This document shows, piece by piece, positions 1 through 9,940 of a stretch of DNA of 64,000 nt (the first letter of the stretch is position 1; each line of letters opens with the position of its first letter). This stretch comes from Saccharopolyspora galaxeae (GTDB lineage Bacteria > Actinomycetota > Actinomycetes > Mycobacteriales > Pseudonocardiaceae). A program made the position numbers and the translations under genes. The stretch spans positions 1-64,000 of the forward strand of contig NZ_JADDUE010000009.1 of the NCBI RefSeq assembly GCF_016526145.1, in the 5' to 3' direction. A model generated the notes under the pieces. It saw only the letters and a program-made list of their open reading frames with translations, ran no database searches and was not told the origin of the DNA.

Positions 1-144
1 CTGCAACACCGCCTGCGACGCGAAGTTCTCCGACGCGATCATCTCCAGCGTGTTCTGCTGCCGCGACAACTCAGCGCCGACCGCGGCCGCCACCTCCGGA
101 TCCACCGCCGACAGCGAATCGTTGAACAGGTCCGGTGCGGACAT
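1..144 (-). CDS. glyA: Serine hydroxymethyltransferase, N-terminal part
   Basis: The 48 codons visible here are the N-terminus of serine hydroxymethyltransferase, the PLP enzyme that interconverts serine and glycine with tetrahydrofolate. The segment [11 protein letters not shown] matches the conserved start of the family. The gene runs off the left edge, so PLP-binding residues are not visible. The ATG at 144 is preceded by AGGAGG with a 7-base gap, which fixes the start. It lies downstream of gcvT on the same strand, 147 bases away, so both are probably expressed from the glycine-riboswitch-controlled transcript and together handle glycine C1 units. Confidence 0.95.
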   Translation of the reverse strand, partial: MSAPDLFNDSLSAVDPEVAAAVGAELSRQQNTLEMIASENFASQAVLQ

Positions 145-180
145 CGCATTGCCTCCTGTGCTCGATGTGGGCCCTGCACG

Positions 181-214
181 TGGGCTCTGAATGTGCTCGA
201 TGGGCTCTGAATGG
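181..214. repeat. 20-bp tandem duplication between gcvT and glyA
   Basis: A 20-base unit beginning TGGGCTCTGAATG is present at 181-200 and again, partially, at 201-214. A third fragment, TGTGCTCGATG, occurs at 157-167 as well as inside the unit at 192-202. It lies in the gcvT-glyA gap just upstream of the glyA ribosome binding site. No function is evident. Confidence 0.7.
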
Positions 215-291
215 TGATGTGGGCCGTGCCGGATGCGGGCCGCGCTGCCCTCCGGCCGGCGTGGGCGTGCGGGCATCTCGCCCGCGGGTGG

Positions 292-1407
292 TCAGTTCGA
301 CCGTCGGTAGAACGGCAGCTCGACGACCTGCACGTCGATGCTCCTGCCGCGGATGTCGATCTTCAGCTCGGTGCCGGGCGCGCTGTGCGCGCGGTCCACG
401 TAAGCCATCCCGATCGGATGTCCCAGCGTGGGCGACGGCGCACCGCTGGTCACCTCGCCGACCTCGGCACCCGCGGCGTCCAGCACCGGGTACCCGTGCC
501 GCGGCGCGCGGCGCGCATCGGTGCTGAGCCCGACCAGGGTGCGTTCGGTGGGCTCCTCGGCGACGCGGGCCAGCGCGGCCTTGCCGACGAAGTCACCCGG
601 CTTGTCCAGCTTCACCACCCGCCCGAGGTTCGCGTGGAACGGGGTGAGGCCGGTGGAGAGCTCGTGGCCGTGCAGCGGCATCCCCGCCTCCAACCGCAAG
701 GTGTCCCGGCAGGACAGCCCGGCAGGGGCCAGCTCGTGCTGCTGCCCGGACTCGGCCAGCGCGTGCCAGACCGCCGGGGCGTCGGCGGGTGAGGTGAACA
801 GCTCGAAGCCGTCCTCACCGGTGTAGCCGGTGCGCGCCAGCATCACCTGCGCGCCCGCGACCGTGCTGCGGTAGCCGGCGAAGTACTTGACCGTGGACAG
901 GTCCGTGTCGGTCAGCGGCGCGAGGATCTCGACGGCCTTCGGGCCCTGTACCGCGATCAGCGCGTAGTCCGCGGAAACGTCCTCGTACGCGGCGTCGAAG
1001 CCCTGCACGCGCCGTTCCAGCTCGGCGGAGACCACGTCGGCGTTCGCGGCGTTGGCGACCACCAGGTATTCCTGCTCGGCCAGCCGGTAGACGATCAGGT
1101 CGTCGAGCACGCCGCCGTCGGCGTCGCAGAGCATCGTGTAGCGGGCACGCCCGGCCGTTATGCCGGATGCCTTCGCCACCAGCGCGTAGTCCAGCGCCTC
1201 GGCGGCCTGCGGGCCGCTGATCCGGATCTCGCCCATGTGCGAGAGGTCGAACAGGCCCGCGGTGTTGCGCACCGCTTGGTGCTCGGCGGTGTCACCGGAG
1301 TAGCGCACCGGCATCTGCCAGCCCGCGAACTCGGTGAAGTGGGCGCCTAGCGCTCGGTGCACCTCGTGGAGAGGTGTCTGACGCGCGGAGGGCGGCGACG
1401 ACGTCAT
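292..1407 (-). CDS. gcvT: Glycine cleavage system T protein (aminomethyltransferase)
   Basis: This 371-residue protein is the T protein of the glycine cleavage system. It takes the aminomethyl group from lipoylated H protein and transfers its C1 unit to tetrahydrofolate, releasing ammonia. Segments such as FAGWQMPVRYSG and GLFDLSHMGEIRISG near the N-terminus and ARTGYTGEDGFELF in the middle are characteristic. The ATG at 1407 has a good GAGGAG ribosome binding site. The open frame continues far upstream, but that part is the riboswitch leader, not protein. The tandem glycine riboswitch upstream strongly supports the call. glyA follows on the same strand. Confidence 0.97.
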   Translation of the reverse strand: MTSSPPSARQTPLHEVHRALGAHFTEFAGWQMPVRYSGDTAEHQAVRNTAGLFDLSHMGEIRISGPQAAEALDYALVAKASGITAGRARYTMLCDADGGVLDDLIVYRLAEQEYLVVANAANADVVSAELERRVQGFDAAYEDVSADYALIAVQGPKAVEILAPLTDTDLSTVKYFAGYRSTVAGAQVMLARTGYTGEDGFELFTSPADAPAVWHALAESGQQHELAPAGLSCRDTLRLEAGMPLHGHELSTGLTPFHANLGRVVKLDKPGDFVGKAALARVAEEPTERTLVGLSTDARRAPRHGYPVLDAAGAEVGEVTSGAPSPTLGHPIGMAYVDRAHSAPGTELKIDIRGRSIDVQVVELPFYRRSN

Positions 1408-1544
1408 GGTGCGGAACTCCTCCTCATCGGCACCGATCACGTCCGAGGACCGGCTGCGGCCACTTCCAGCGGAAACCATAGCCCCAGCGGAAGCTGCAGC
1501 TCGAGCACCTCGGCGGCGACGGGCGCGGTGGGCGCCGGCCGGCC

Positions 1545-1743
1545 TCCCCGGAGTCATTAGCCTGAGAGTTTCGCCGCGCTCGTGCGGCTTGCACCGTGGG
1601 CGAGGGATGCGGATCCCTGCTTTTCTCCGTGATCGCCTGCTGTCGTGCGGTGCGGGGCCTGAGAGTTTGGTGGGGAGGATTGCTCCTTCGGCGCTCCACG
1701 GCCGCATACCAGGGGCTCCTGGTGGGGGGAGTCTCTCCCGCAC
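1545..1743 (-). promoter_or_regulatory. Tandem glycine riboswitch upstream of gcvT
   Basis: Read on the minus strand, aptamer 1 (1743 to 1650) has the P1 arms GTGCGGG and CCCGCAC, the core GCGCCGAAGGAGCAA and the hallmark ACTCTCAGGC. Aptamer 2 (about 1636 to 1545) has a weaker core, CACGGTGCAAGC, and a second AAACTCTCAGGC. Two aptamers in series before gcvT is the classic glycine-sensing arrangement. The expression platform would lie in the roughly 135 bases before the gcvT start. Aptamer 2 is the more degenerate, so its ligand binding is less certain. Confidence 0.92.
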
Positions 1744-1869
1744 GACGTCGTCGGCGGCTGTTCAGTTGGGCTTTCGGTTGCTGGCTGACGCTACGGAGAT
1801 CACGTTTCGCAGTCAACCGAACGTGAGCCCTGTCCCGTCACGAATAGTGTTCTTCGGATTCGCTGCGTA

Positions 1870-1914
1870 GCGGTGTCGGTGGCTTGCACGGTCGGCTGCT
1901 CGGCGGCTGCGCCG
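1870..1914. repeat. Dispersed 45-bp repeat, copy 1
   Basis: This stretch matches 44082-44126 at about 40 of 45 positions, with the shared core CGGTCGGCTGCTC followed by a GC-rich inverted segment. It lies in the gap between the end of the tetR gene and the gcvT leader. The rest of 1744-1954 holds nothing I recognise. Confidence 0.6.
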
Positions 1915-1954
1915 CCGGCGAGGCGAAGATCGAAAATTCAGTATTAATGATCAA

Positions 1955-2590
1955 TCACGACGTGTTCGCTGCGACCAGCTCGAACTGCGCGCGCAGACCA
2001 TCCACCAGCGCTCGCAGCGCCAGCTCGAAGCTGTCGTCGTCGATCTCCGCGGCGTGCTCGCGCAGCTTGTGCGCCTGCCGCAGGTGCGGGAACCGGTCGT
2101 CGTAGATCTCGGCGTCGTCCGGGAACCCGCCCGCGAACGAGCCCATGGCGGAGCCGACCACCAGGTACTTCGTGGAGGCCCCGATCATGGTGGCGTAGCG
2201 CGGCGGCCAGCCCGCGCTGGTCAGCCCGCCGTGCACGGCGTCGGCGCGGCTGAGCGAGGTCTCCCGCCGGGCCGGTCCCGAGGCCATGAACGGCACCAGG
2301 TTCGGATGCGCGGCCAGCGCGGCCCGGTAGGAGCGGGCCCAGCGCAGCAGCCCGGTGGTCCAGTCGGTGCCGAAACCGCTGGTGTCCACGCTGGCCATCA
2401 CGCCGTTGGCGATCTCGTGCAGCAGCGCGTCCTTGGTGGCGACGTGGTTGTACAGCGAGGCGGCGCGCACGCCGAGCGCGTCGGCGAGGCGGCGCATGGA
2501 CAGCGCTTCGAGGCCGTGCGAGTCGATGATCTCCAGCCCGCAGGTGCGGATGCGTTCGGAGGTCAGCAGCGGGCTCTTCGGCCGTCCCAT
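1955..2590 (-). CDS. TetR-family transcriptional regulator
   Basis: A 211-residue one-component regulator. Residues about 10-57 form a TetR helix-turn-helix, including ALSMRRLADALGVRAASLYNH. The rest is a ligand-binding domain resembling the TetR_C family. The ATG at 2590 follows GGGGAAG. The gene is divergent from an acyl-CoA ligase and acyl-CoA dehydrogenase pair, and a 17-bp palindrome lies between them. I infer that it represses that pair and itself and responds to an acyl-CoA or a related ligand. The ligand cannot be read from sequence. Confidence 0.93.
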   Translation of the reverse strand: MGRPKSPLLTSERIRTCGLEIIDSHGLEALSMRRLADALGVRAASLYNHVATKDALLHEIANGVMASVDTSGFGTDWTTGLLRWARSYRAALAAHPNLVPFMASGPARRETSLSRADAVHGGLTSAGWPPRYATMIGASTKYLVVGSAMGSFAGGFPDDAEIYDDRFPHLRQAHKLREHAAEIDDDSFELALRALVDGLRAQFELVAANTS

Positions 2591-2694
2591 CCGCGCTTCC
2601 CCCTGTTCGACGCTCCGCTCCGGGGTCTTCCCGGCACCGACAGTGTCCGGTGCTGCGCTCTTGCCGCAGCGCTCGGGGTGGTCCTAGAGTCCAA

Positions 2695-2711
2695 AACTAA
2701 CGACGTTAGTT
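2695..2711. promoter_or_regulatory. 17-bp palindromic operator for the TetR regulator
   Basis: AACTAAC-GAC-GTTAGTT is a perfect inverted repeat apart from the central base. It lies 56 bases before the acyl-CoA ligase start and 105 bases before the tetR start, in an AT-rich patch that is unusual for this genome. Position and symmetry fit a TetR-family dimer operator acting on the divergent promoters. Confidence 0.82.
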
Positions 2712-2766
2712 GCCGGGTGTCCACTTCTCGCGGGAGCGCCCGGCGCGTCCGGCGAGGAGGCCGCCG

Positions 2767-4368
<1,602 letters not shown>

Positions 4369-4400
4369 GCCCGGGCCGGATTCGGAAAGGAACAGCACTG

Positions 4401-5579
4401 ATGGTCGACTTTTCGCTCACCGAGGAAGAGCGGGACATCCGCGACTGGGTGCGCACCTTCGTGCAGCGCGAACTCATGCCGCTGGAGCAGGAGGTGCTGC
4501 GCCGCGAGCGCAACCACGAGCGCGGGCTGACCAAGCAAGAGCTCGGGCAGCTGCGGCAGAAGGCCCGCGACGCCGGATTCTGGGGCGTGCAGACCCCGGA
4601 GGAGTACGGCGGGATGGGGCTTTCCGCGGTGCTGACCGCGCTGATCGAGATCGAGCTCGGCCGCACGTTCGTGCCGTTCAGCTTCGGCGGCTACGCCGAC
4701 AACATCCTCTACCACGCCAACGAGGACCAGCAGCGGCGCTACCTGCTGCCCACCATCGAAGGCGAGCGCAAGTCCTGCTTCGCGATCACCGAACCCGGCG
4801 CCGGATCGGACGCGAAGGACATCCGCACCACCGCCCGCAAGGAGGGCTCGGAGTGGGTGATCGACGGCGAGAAGACGTTCATCACCGGCGGCATCGACGC
4901 CGACTTCACGATGGTCTTCGCCGTCACCGACAAGGACAAGGGCGCCGACGGCGGAGTCACCTGCTTCCTCGCCGACCGGGACGCGGGCTGGAAGTCCGAG
5001 CCGATCGAGATCATGGGCGAGTGGGACCGGCAGCCCGCCGCGCTGCAGTTCGACGGCGTGCGGGTGCCGGAGGAGAACGTGCTCGGCGAGGTCGGCGGCG
5101 GCTTCAAGCTCGCCATGCAGTGGATCGGCCGCGGCCGGTACCTGCTGCCCGCCCGCGCGCTCGGCGGCTGCGAACGCATGATGGAGATGTCCATGGATTA
5201 CGCGCGCAGCAGGAAGACCTTCGGCGCGCCGATCGCCGATCGCCAGGCCATCCAGTGGATGATCGCCGACTCCGCGGTGGAGATCGAATCGCTGCGCTGG
5301 CTGGTGCTGCAGGCCGCGTGGCAGTCCGACCAGGGCATGGACTCGCGGCACGCGCAGAGCATCGCCAAGCTCTACGGCGGCACCCGCGCCAACGAGATCG
5401 TGGACCGGATGATGCAGATCCACGGCGGCATGGGCTACACCCGCGAACTGCCCATCGAGCGCTGGTACCGCGACATCCGGCTGCTGCGCATCTTCGAGGG
5501 AACCGACGAGATCCAGCGCCGCACCATCGCCCGCAACCTGCTCAAGGGGCACTCATCGGTCAGCGGTGTGCTCGGCTAG
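4401..5579 (+). CDS. Acyl-CoA dehydrogenase
   Basis: A 392-residue FAD enzyme that introduces the alpha,beta double bond of acyl-CoA in beta-oxidation. It shows FAITEPGAGSDAKDIRTTA (FAD/substrate loop), HGGMGYTRELPIERWYRD, and near the C-terminus RIFEGTDEIQRRTIARNLL, where the Glu of the FEGT segment is the usual catalytic base. Length is normal for the family. AAAGGAACAG upstream of the ATG serves as ribosome binding site. It is the second gene of the operon with the acyl-CoA ligase, so the two catalyse the first two steps of breakdown of the same acid. Confidence 0.95.
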   Translation: MVDFSLTEEERDIRDWVRTFVQRELMPLEQEVLRRERNHERGLTKQELGQLRQKARDAGFWGVQTPEEYGGMGLSAVLTALIEIELGRTFVPFSFGGYADNILYHANEDQQRRYLLPTIEGERKSCFAITEPGAGSDAKDIRTTARKEGSEWVIDGEKTFITGGIDADFTMVFAVTDKDKGADGGVTCFLADRDAGWKSEPIEIMGEWDRQPAALQFDGVRVPEENVLGEVGGGFKLAMQWIGRGRYLLPARALGGCERMMEMSMDYARSRKTFGAPIADRQAIQWMIADSAVEIESLRWLVLQAAWQSDQGMDSRHAQSIAKLYGGTRANEIVDRMMQIHGGMGYTRELPIERWYRDIRLLRIFEGTDEIQRRTIARNLLKGHSSVSGVLG

Positions 5580-5671
5580 GAGCGTTCGCGGGGCTGCAGG
5601 GCTCGATCGGGTGCCCGAAATGCCGGTACCCTGTGGGTAACCGTGCCCGAACGGTCCGAGTGGGAGCGACC

Positions 5672-5824
5672 ATGTCTCTGTTCAAGAAGGTGACCGACTT
5701 CGCCAAGAGCCCGCAGGGCAAGAAGGCGATCGACCAGGCCAAGCGCTACGCGTCCGACCCCAAGAACAAGGCGAAGATCGACCAGGTCAAGAACCGCTTC
5801 ATGGGCAAGGGCAAGAGCCAGTGA
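5672..5824 (+). CDS. Small basic helical protein, Rv0909/MT0933 antitoxin-like
   Basis: A 50-residue, lysine-rich, strongly helical protein beginning MSLFKKVTDFAKSPQGKKAI. Its pattern of alternating Lys, Ala and Asp resembles the small actinobacterial proteins annotated as MT0933/Rv0909-type antitoxins. No toxin partner is adjacent, so the antitoxin label is only by resemblance and a nucleic-acid-binding or stress role is equally possible. GGGAGCGACC precedes the ATG. A candidate -10 (TACCCT) lies near 5628, and a strong terminator follows 16 bases after the stop, so it is probably a monocistronic transcript. Confidence 0.75.
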   Translation: MSLFKKVTDFAKSPQGKKAIDQAKRYASDPKNKAKIDQVKNRFMGKGKSQ

Positions 5825-5840
5825 CCTGAGCCCGCAAGCG

Positions 5841-5868
5841 ACGGCCCCCGGCGAAGTCCGGGGGCCGT
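5841..5868 (+). terminator. Hairpin terminator after the small basic protein gene
   Basis: The arms ACGGCCCCCGG and CCGGGGGCCGT enclose the loop CGAAGT and are followed by TCTCTC. The 11-bp perfect stem 16 bases after a stop codon fits an actinobacterial intrinsic terminator with a weak T tract. Confidence 0.85.
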
Positions 5869-5925
5869 TCTCTCGCCCGGGAAATGAGCGGCAGCGCGTG
5901 GTAGTAGGCGGTTGGCGTGGTGACG

Positions 5926-6069
5926 ATGGTTCTGAGGTTGAACGAGGTGCACGAGCACCCGCCGCGCGAGGCCGCCGAGCGGGAAGACCGCGAGGAGCTG
6001 CGCGCCCGTGAAGTTCGCCGGTTCCTGGACGAGGACGCGGAGCTGCTGGGATCGCTCGCCGATTGGTGA
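5926..6069 (+). CDS. Small acidic hypothetical protein
   Basis: A 47-residue charged protein beginning MVLRLNEVHEHPPREAAERE and ending LLGSLADW. Codon third positions are strongly GC-biased, as in a real gene. In-frame GTG codons at 5917 and 5920 are alternative starts, and no clear Shine-Dalgarno site is visible. It is probably one helix with alternating Glu and Arg. I do not recognise the family. It stands between a terminator and the Tm-1-like operon and may be transcribed with neither. Confidence 0.5.
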   Translation: MVLRLNEVHEHPPREAAEREDREELRAREVRRFLDEDAELLGSLADW

Positions 6070-6143
6070 TCAACGGGCTGTGCCCGCGCCGCTGCGCGAA
6101 GTAGGCTTCGGCTCCGGTGGACCCCGACGGCGAAGGCGGTGCG

Positions 6144-7406
6144 ATGGGCCGGGCGTACGTGGTGGGCACGTTCGACACCAAGGGTGCGGAGTTGCGGTAC
6201 GTGGCCGGTCTGGCCGCGGCCGTCGGTGTCCAGGTCGGCACCGTCGACCTGAGCACCTCCGGCGATCCCGCCGACCACCCGGACGACGTGGACGTCTCCG
6301 CCACCGAGGTCGCGGCCGCGCACCCGCGCGGAGCCGGCGCCGTGTTCACCGGCGACCGCGGTTCCGCCGTCGCGGCGATGGCCGAGGCGTTCGAGCACTG
6401 GCTGACCGCCCGCGACGACGTCGCCGGTGTGCTGGGGCTGGGTGGCTCCGGGGGCACGGCGCTGATCACCCCGGCGATGCGCGCGCTGCCGGTCGGGGTG
6501 CCGAAGCTGATGGTCTCCACCGTGGCCGCGGGCGACGTGTCCGGCTACGTCGACGCCTCGGACATCGCGATGTTCCCGTCGGTCACCGACGTGGCCGGGC
6601 TGAACCGGATCTCCCGGCGGGTGCTGGGCAACGCCGCGCACGCGCTCGCAGGCGCGGTCCGCGACCCCGTCCCACCGGCCGATGACCTGCCCGCGGTGGC
6701 GCTGTCGATGTTCGGCGTGACCACGCCGTGCGTGACCGCGACCGCGCGCGGGCTCGGTGCCGGGTTCGACCCGCTGGTGTTCCACTCCACCGGAACCGGT
6801 GGCCGGGCGATGGAGAAGCTGGTCGACGACGGGCTGATCGCGACCGTCCTGGACATCACCACCACCGAGGTCTGCGACCTGATCGCCGGGGGAGTGATGA
6901 GCGCGGGCGAGCAGCGCCTGGACGCCATCGCCCGCACCGGCGTGCCCTACGTCGGCTCCTGCGGCGCACTGGACATGGTCAACTTCGGTGCCTTCGACAC
7001 CGTCCCCGAGCAGTACCGCGAGCGGCACCTCTACCGGCACAACCCGCAGGTCACGCTGATGCGCACCACCGCGGACGAATGCCGCCGCATCGGTGAGTTC
7101 CTGGCCGCGAAGCTCAACGCCTGCTCCGGTCCGGTGCGCTTCCTGCTGCCCGAAGGCGGGCTGTCGGTGCTGGACGCGTCCGGCCAGCCCTTCCACGACC
7201 CCGCGGCCGACGAGGTGCTGTTCGAGACGCTGGAGAACGAGGTCCGGCAGCACGCCGACCGGCAGGTGCTGCGGCTGCCGCACAACATCAACGACACCGA
7301 GTTCGTCGACGCGCTGCTGCGGGAGTTCCACGCCGTGCGGGAAGCGGGCAGTCCTGCAGCAGCGGTTGGGCAGCCAGCGGGCAGGCAGACAGGAGGGCGG
7401 GAATGA
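6144..7406 (+). CDS. UPF0261 / Tm-1-like ATP-binding domain protein
   Basis: A 420-residue protein of the UPF0261 family, equivalent to the N-terminal half of plant Tm-1-type proteins. [17 protein letters not shown] at the start and [20 protein letters not shown] around residues 95-115 are typical. Plant Tm-1 binds tobamovirus replication proteins, but the bacterial reaction is not established. A TAGGCT -10 near 6103 would give a short leader. It overlaps the next gene by ATGA (7403-7406), so the two halves are translationally coupled. Together they probably act on one substrate as a two-subunit enzyme. Confidence 0.88.
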   Translation: MGRAYVVGTFDTKGAELRYVAGLAAAVGVQVGTVDLSTSGDPADHPDDVDVSATEVAAAHPRGAGAVFTGDRGSAVAAMAEAFEHWLTARDDVAGVLGLGGSGGTALITPAMRALPVGVPKLMVSTVAAGDVSGYVDASDIAMFPSVTDVAGLNRISRRVLGNAAHALAGAVRDPVPPADDLPAVALSMFGVTTPCVTATARGLGAGFDPLVFHSTGTGGRAMEKLVDDGLIATVLDITTTEVCDLIAGGVMSAGEQRLDAIARTGVPYVGSCGALDMVNFGAFDTVPEQYRERHLYRHNPQVTLMRTTADECRRIGEFLAAKLNACSGPVRFLLPEGGLSVLDASGQPFHDPAADEVLFETLENEVRQHADRQVLRLPHNINDTEFVDALLREFHAVREAGSPAAAVGQPAGRQTGGRE

Positions 7407-8233
7407 CGCAGTTCGACCGGGCGGCCCTGCGCCGCCGGTTCCGCGACATGGCCGAGCACGGCGAGCCGATCATCGGCGGCGGCGCGGGCACCGGCCTGTC
7501 CGCCAAGTGCGAGGAATCCGGCGGGATCGACCTGATCGTGCTGTACAACTCCGGGCGCTACCGGATGGCCGGACGCGGTTCGCTGGCCGGGCTGCTGGCC
7601 TACGGCAACGCCAACGACATCGTCGTGGAGATGGCGAGCGAGGTGCTGCCGGTGGTGCGCCGCACGCCGGTGCTGGCCGGGGTGAACGGCACCGACCCGT
7701 TCCTGCGGACCGGGCCGTTCCTGGCGAAGCTGCGCGAACTCGGGTTCGCCGGGATCCAGAACTTCCCCACGGTCGGGCTCATCGACGGCAACTTCCGGGC
7801 CAACCTGGAGGAGACCGGGATGAGCTTCCGCCAGGAGGTCGAGCTGATCGCCGAGGCGCACGAGGCGGACCTGTTCACCACGCCGTACGTGTTCTCCGCC
7901 GCCGACGCGCGCGCGATGACCCGCGCCGGTGCGGACATCATCGTCTGCCACATGGGCCTGACCACCGGCGGTTCGATCGGCGCGGAGACCGCGAACGACC
8001 TGGACGGCTGCGTGAACCTGATCGACGAGTGGTCCGCGGCCGCCGCCGAAGTGCGCGAGGACGTGCTGGTGCTGTGCCACGGCGGCCCGATCGCCACGCC
8101 GGACGACGCGGCCTACGTGCTCGGCCGCACCAAGCGCTGCCACGGCTTCTACGGCGCCAGCAGCATGGAGCGCCTGCCGGTCGAGCAGGCGCTCACCGAG
8201 CGGACCCGCGAGTTCAAGAACCTCAAGCGGTGA
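7403..8233 (+). CDS. Phosphoenolpyruvate hydrolase-like TIM-barrel protein (Tm-1 C-terminal half)
   Basis: A 276-residue TIM-barrel protein of the PEP hydrolase-like family, equivalent to the C-terminal half of Tm-1 proteins. It begins with [20 protein letters not shown] and contains [15 protein letters not shown] and a C-terminal barrel segment [18 protein letters not shown]. Similar folds act on PEP-like or 2-oxoacid substrates through an enolate, but this substrate is unknown. The start overlaps the upstream stop in ATGA, and the SRPBCC gene follows after 28 bases, so three genes form one operon. Confidence 0.88.
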   Translation: MTQFDRAALRRRFRDMAEHGEPIIGGGAGTGLSAKCEESGGIDLIVLYNSGRYRMAGRGSLAGLLAYGNANDIVVEMASEVLPVVRRTPVLAGVNGTDPFLRTGPFLAKLRELGFAGIQNFPTVGLIDGNFRANLEETGMSFRQEVELIAEAHEADLFTTPYVFSAADARAMTRAGADIIVCHMGLTTGGSIGAETANDLDGCVNLIDEWSAAAAEVREDVLVLCHGGPIATPDDAAYVLGRTKRCHGFYGASSMERLPVEQALTERTREFKNLKR

Positions 8234-8261
8234 ACCCGGCTAGAACGAGGAGGAATCTGCG

Positions 8262-8699
8262 ATGGCGCGTGCCTACGCGAGTGCGGTGATCCCGGCCCCG
8301 GCCGAACAGGTCTGGGAGCTGGTGCGCGAGTTCAACGGGTTGCCGGACTGGCACCCGGCGATCGCCAGCAGCGAGATCGAGAGCGGCCGGTCGGCAGGCG
8401 AGATCGGCGCTGTGCGGCTGCTCGGCCTCCCCGACGGCGGCGGCGCGATCCGGGAGCGGCTGGTGGCGCTGGACGACACGGCCCGCTCCTACACCTACGA
8501 CATGATCGAAGGCCCGTTCCCGATCCGCACCTACCGCAGCACCATCACGGTCTTCCCGATCACCGCAACGGGGCAGGCGTTCGTCGAGTGGTTCGGCGAC
8601 TACGACGCCGAGGCTGCCGAGGAGAGCAAGCTCGAGCAGACCTTCGGCGGCGGTGTGTACGCGGCGGGTCTCAAGGCACTCGTGGAGCGCTTCTCCTGA
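8262..8699 (+). CDS. SRPBCC (START-like) family protein
   Basis: A 145-residue helix-grip protein of the polyketide cyclase/SRPBCC superfamily, recognised from ASAVIPAPAEQVWELVREFNGLPDWHPA at the N-terminus (read as two adjoining segments) and a C-terminal helix ending LKALVERFS. Such proteins bind or transform hydrophobic ligands in an internal cavity. GAGGAGGAATCTGCG provides a strong ribosome binding site. As the third gene of the Tm-1-like operon, it probably handles a product or ligand of those two proteins. The ligand is unknown. Confidence 0.88.
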   Translation: MARAYASAVIPAPAEQVWELVREFNGLPDWHPAIASSEIESGRSAGEIGAVRLLGLPDGGGAIRERLVALDDTARSYTYDMIEGPFPIRTYRSTITVFPITATGQAFVEWFGDYDAEAAEESKLEQTFGGGVYAAGLKALVERFS

Positions 8700-8719
8700 A
8701 GACTGCCGGGGAAGTGCCG

Positions 8720-8741
8720 GCGAGCGGCTTCGCCGCTTCAA
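8720..8741. repeat. Short dispersed hairpin (AGCGGC-TTC-GCCGCT), copy 1
   Basis: GCGAGCGGCTTCGCCGCTTCAA recurs almost identically at 26168-26191, in both cases shortly after a gene end. It folds as a 6-bp hairpin around TTC. It may be a small terminator or a dispersed repeat. Confidence 0.5.
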
Positions 8742-8783
8742 GATGAAGAACCGAGTCTTGCCGCGCACGGCTCAACGGGTGAA

Positions 8784-8821
8784 CGGACCGCTCGACCGGC
8801 CAGGACCGGGCGAGCGGTCCG
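8784..8821. repeat. Intergenic palindrome family, copy A
   Basis: The arms CGGACCGCTCG and CGAGCGGTCCG enclose a second short stem, CCGG/CCGG. It is preceded by GTGAA and followed by CTT. It lies downstream of the SRPBCC gene and upstream of the epimerase promoter, and shares its GTGAACGGACCG arm with copies E and B of the same family. It is probably a terminator for the operon ending at 8699. Confidence 0.75.
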
Positions 8822-8938
8822 CTTGCTGCGCGCCCGGCGAGGTCGTGACCGGCCCGTTCCGCGGACCGGGACGGATGGCGCCGAAGTGCCACGCGGGTTA
8901 GGCGCCGAGGGGTAGCAGCGGCCGGTTAGAGTCTGCGC

Positions 8939-9940
8939 GTGCCAAGCAGCCAGACTTCCCCCGATCGAGGCGAAAACGCCGAGTCCGCAGCAACTCTGAG
9001 TGATCAGTTTGGTTCCGCAGGCGGCGTCGTGGTCACCGGCGGCTCCGGTTTCGTCGGCCGGGCCGTGGTGCGGGCCTTCGTCGAACGCGGCACCCCGGTC
9101 ACCGTCGCCGACGAGCAGCCGCTGCCCGCGTCGCTGCGCGGCGACCTCGTCCGGCACGTCGCGGGCGATCTCACCGACCCGCAGGTGCGGGAAGCTGCCG
9201 TGCCGGAAGGCACCGCGGGCATCGTGCACCTGGCCGCGATCACCTCGGTGCTGCGCTCGGTGGACCGGCCCGACGAGACCTACCGCGCCAACGTCGAGGT
9301 CACCCACGAACTGCTGGAGCTGGCGCGGCGGCGGCACGCCGGGCAGTTCGTGCTGGCCTCCACCAACGCGGTCGTCGGCGACATCGGCCGCGGCACCATC
9401 TCCGAACAGTTGCCGCTGCAGCCCCTCACGCCCTACGGCGCCACCAAGGCCGCCTGCGAGATGCTGCTGTCCGGCTACGCGGGCGCTTACGGCATCGCCA
9501 CCACCGCGCTGCGGTTCACCAACATCTACGGCCCCGGCATGAACCACAAGGACAGCTTCATCCCGCGGCTGATGCGCGCCGCGCTGTCCGGCGGCGGCGT
9601 GGAGGTCTACGGCGACGGCGCGCAGAGCCGCGACTTCGTGCACGTCGACGACGTGGTGCAGGGAATCCTCGCGGCGTGGGACAAGCAGTACACCGGTCCC
9701 GCGATCATCGGCTCCGGGCGGTCCATCTCGGTGCTCGAACTGATCGAGGCGGTCCGCGCCGCCACCGGCGAACCGCTGCCGATCACCCACGTGCCCGCCA
9801 AGAACGGTGAAATGCCCGCGGTGATCGTGGACGTCGCCAAGGCCGGTCGGGAACTGGGCTACACCCCGTCCGTCGAGCTCACCGACGGCCTGCGGACCGT
9901 GTGGGAGGACTTCCGCGCGGTCGCCGCCGAGGCGCCGTGA
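8939..9940 (+). CDS. NAD-dependent nucleotide-sugar epimerase/dehydratase
   Basis: A 333-residue extended short-chain dehydrogenase. It has the Rossmann motif VVVTGGSGFVGRA near residue 30, LAAITSV, the STNAV segment, the catalytic YGATK and the C-terminal signature YGDGAQSRDFVHVDDVV typical of GalE/RmlB-like enzymes. Residues 1-28 are a polar extension. TAGAGT at about 8927-8932 stands 6-7 bases before the GTG with no Shine-Dalgarno, so the mRNA is probably leaderless. It overlaps the next gene by GTGA, linking this sugar-nucleotide enzyme to the glycosyltransferase that follows. Substrate is unknown. Confidence 0.9.
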   Translation: MPSSQTSPDRGENAESAATLSDQFGSAGGVVVTGGSGFVGRAVVRAFVERGTPVTVADEQPLPASLRGDLVRHVAGDLTDPQVREAAVPEGTAGIVHLAAITSVLRSVDRPDETYRANVEVTHELLELARRRHAGQFVLASTNAVVGDIGRGTISEQLPLQPLTPYGATKAACEMLLSGYAGAYGIATTALRFTNIYGPGMNHKDSFIPRLMRAALSGGGVEVYGDGAQSRDFVHVDDVVQGILAAWDKQYTGPAIIGSGRSISVLELIEAVRAATGEPLPITHVPAKNGEMPAVIVDVAKAGRELGYTPSVELTDGLRTVWEDFRAVAAEAP

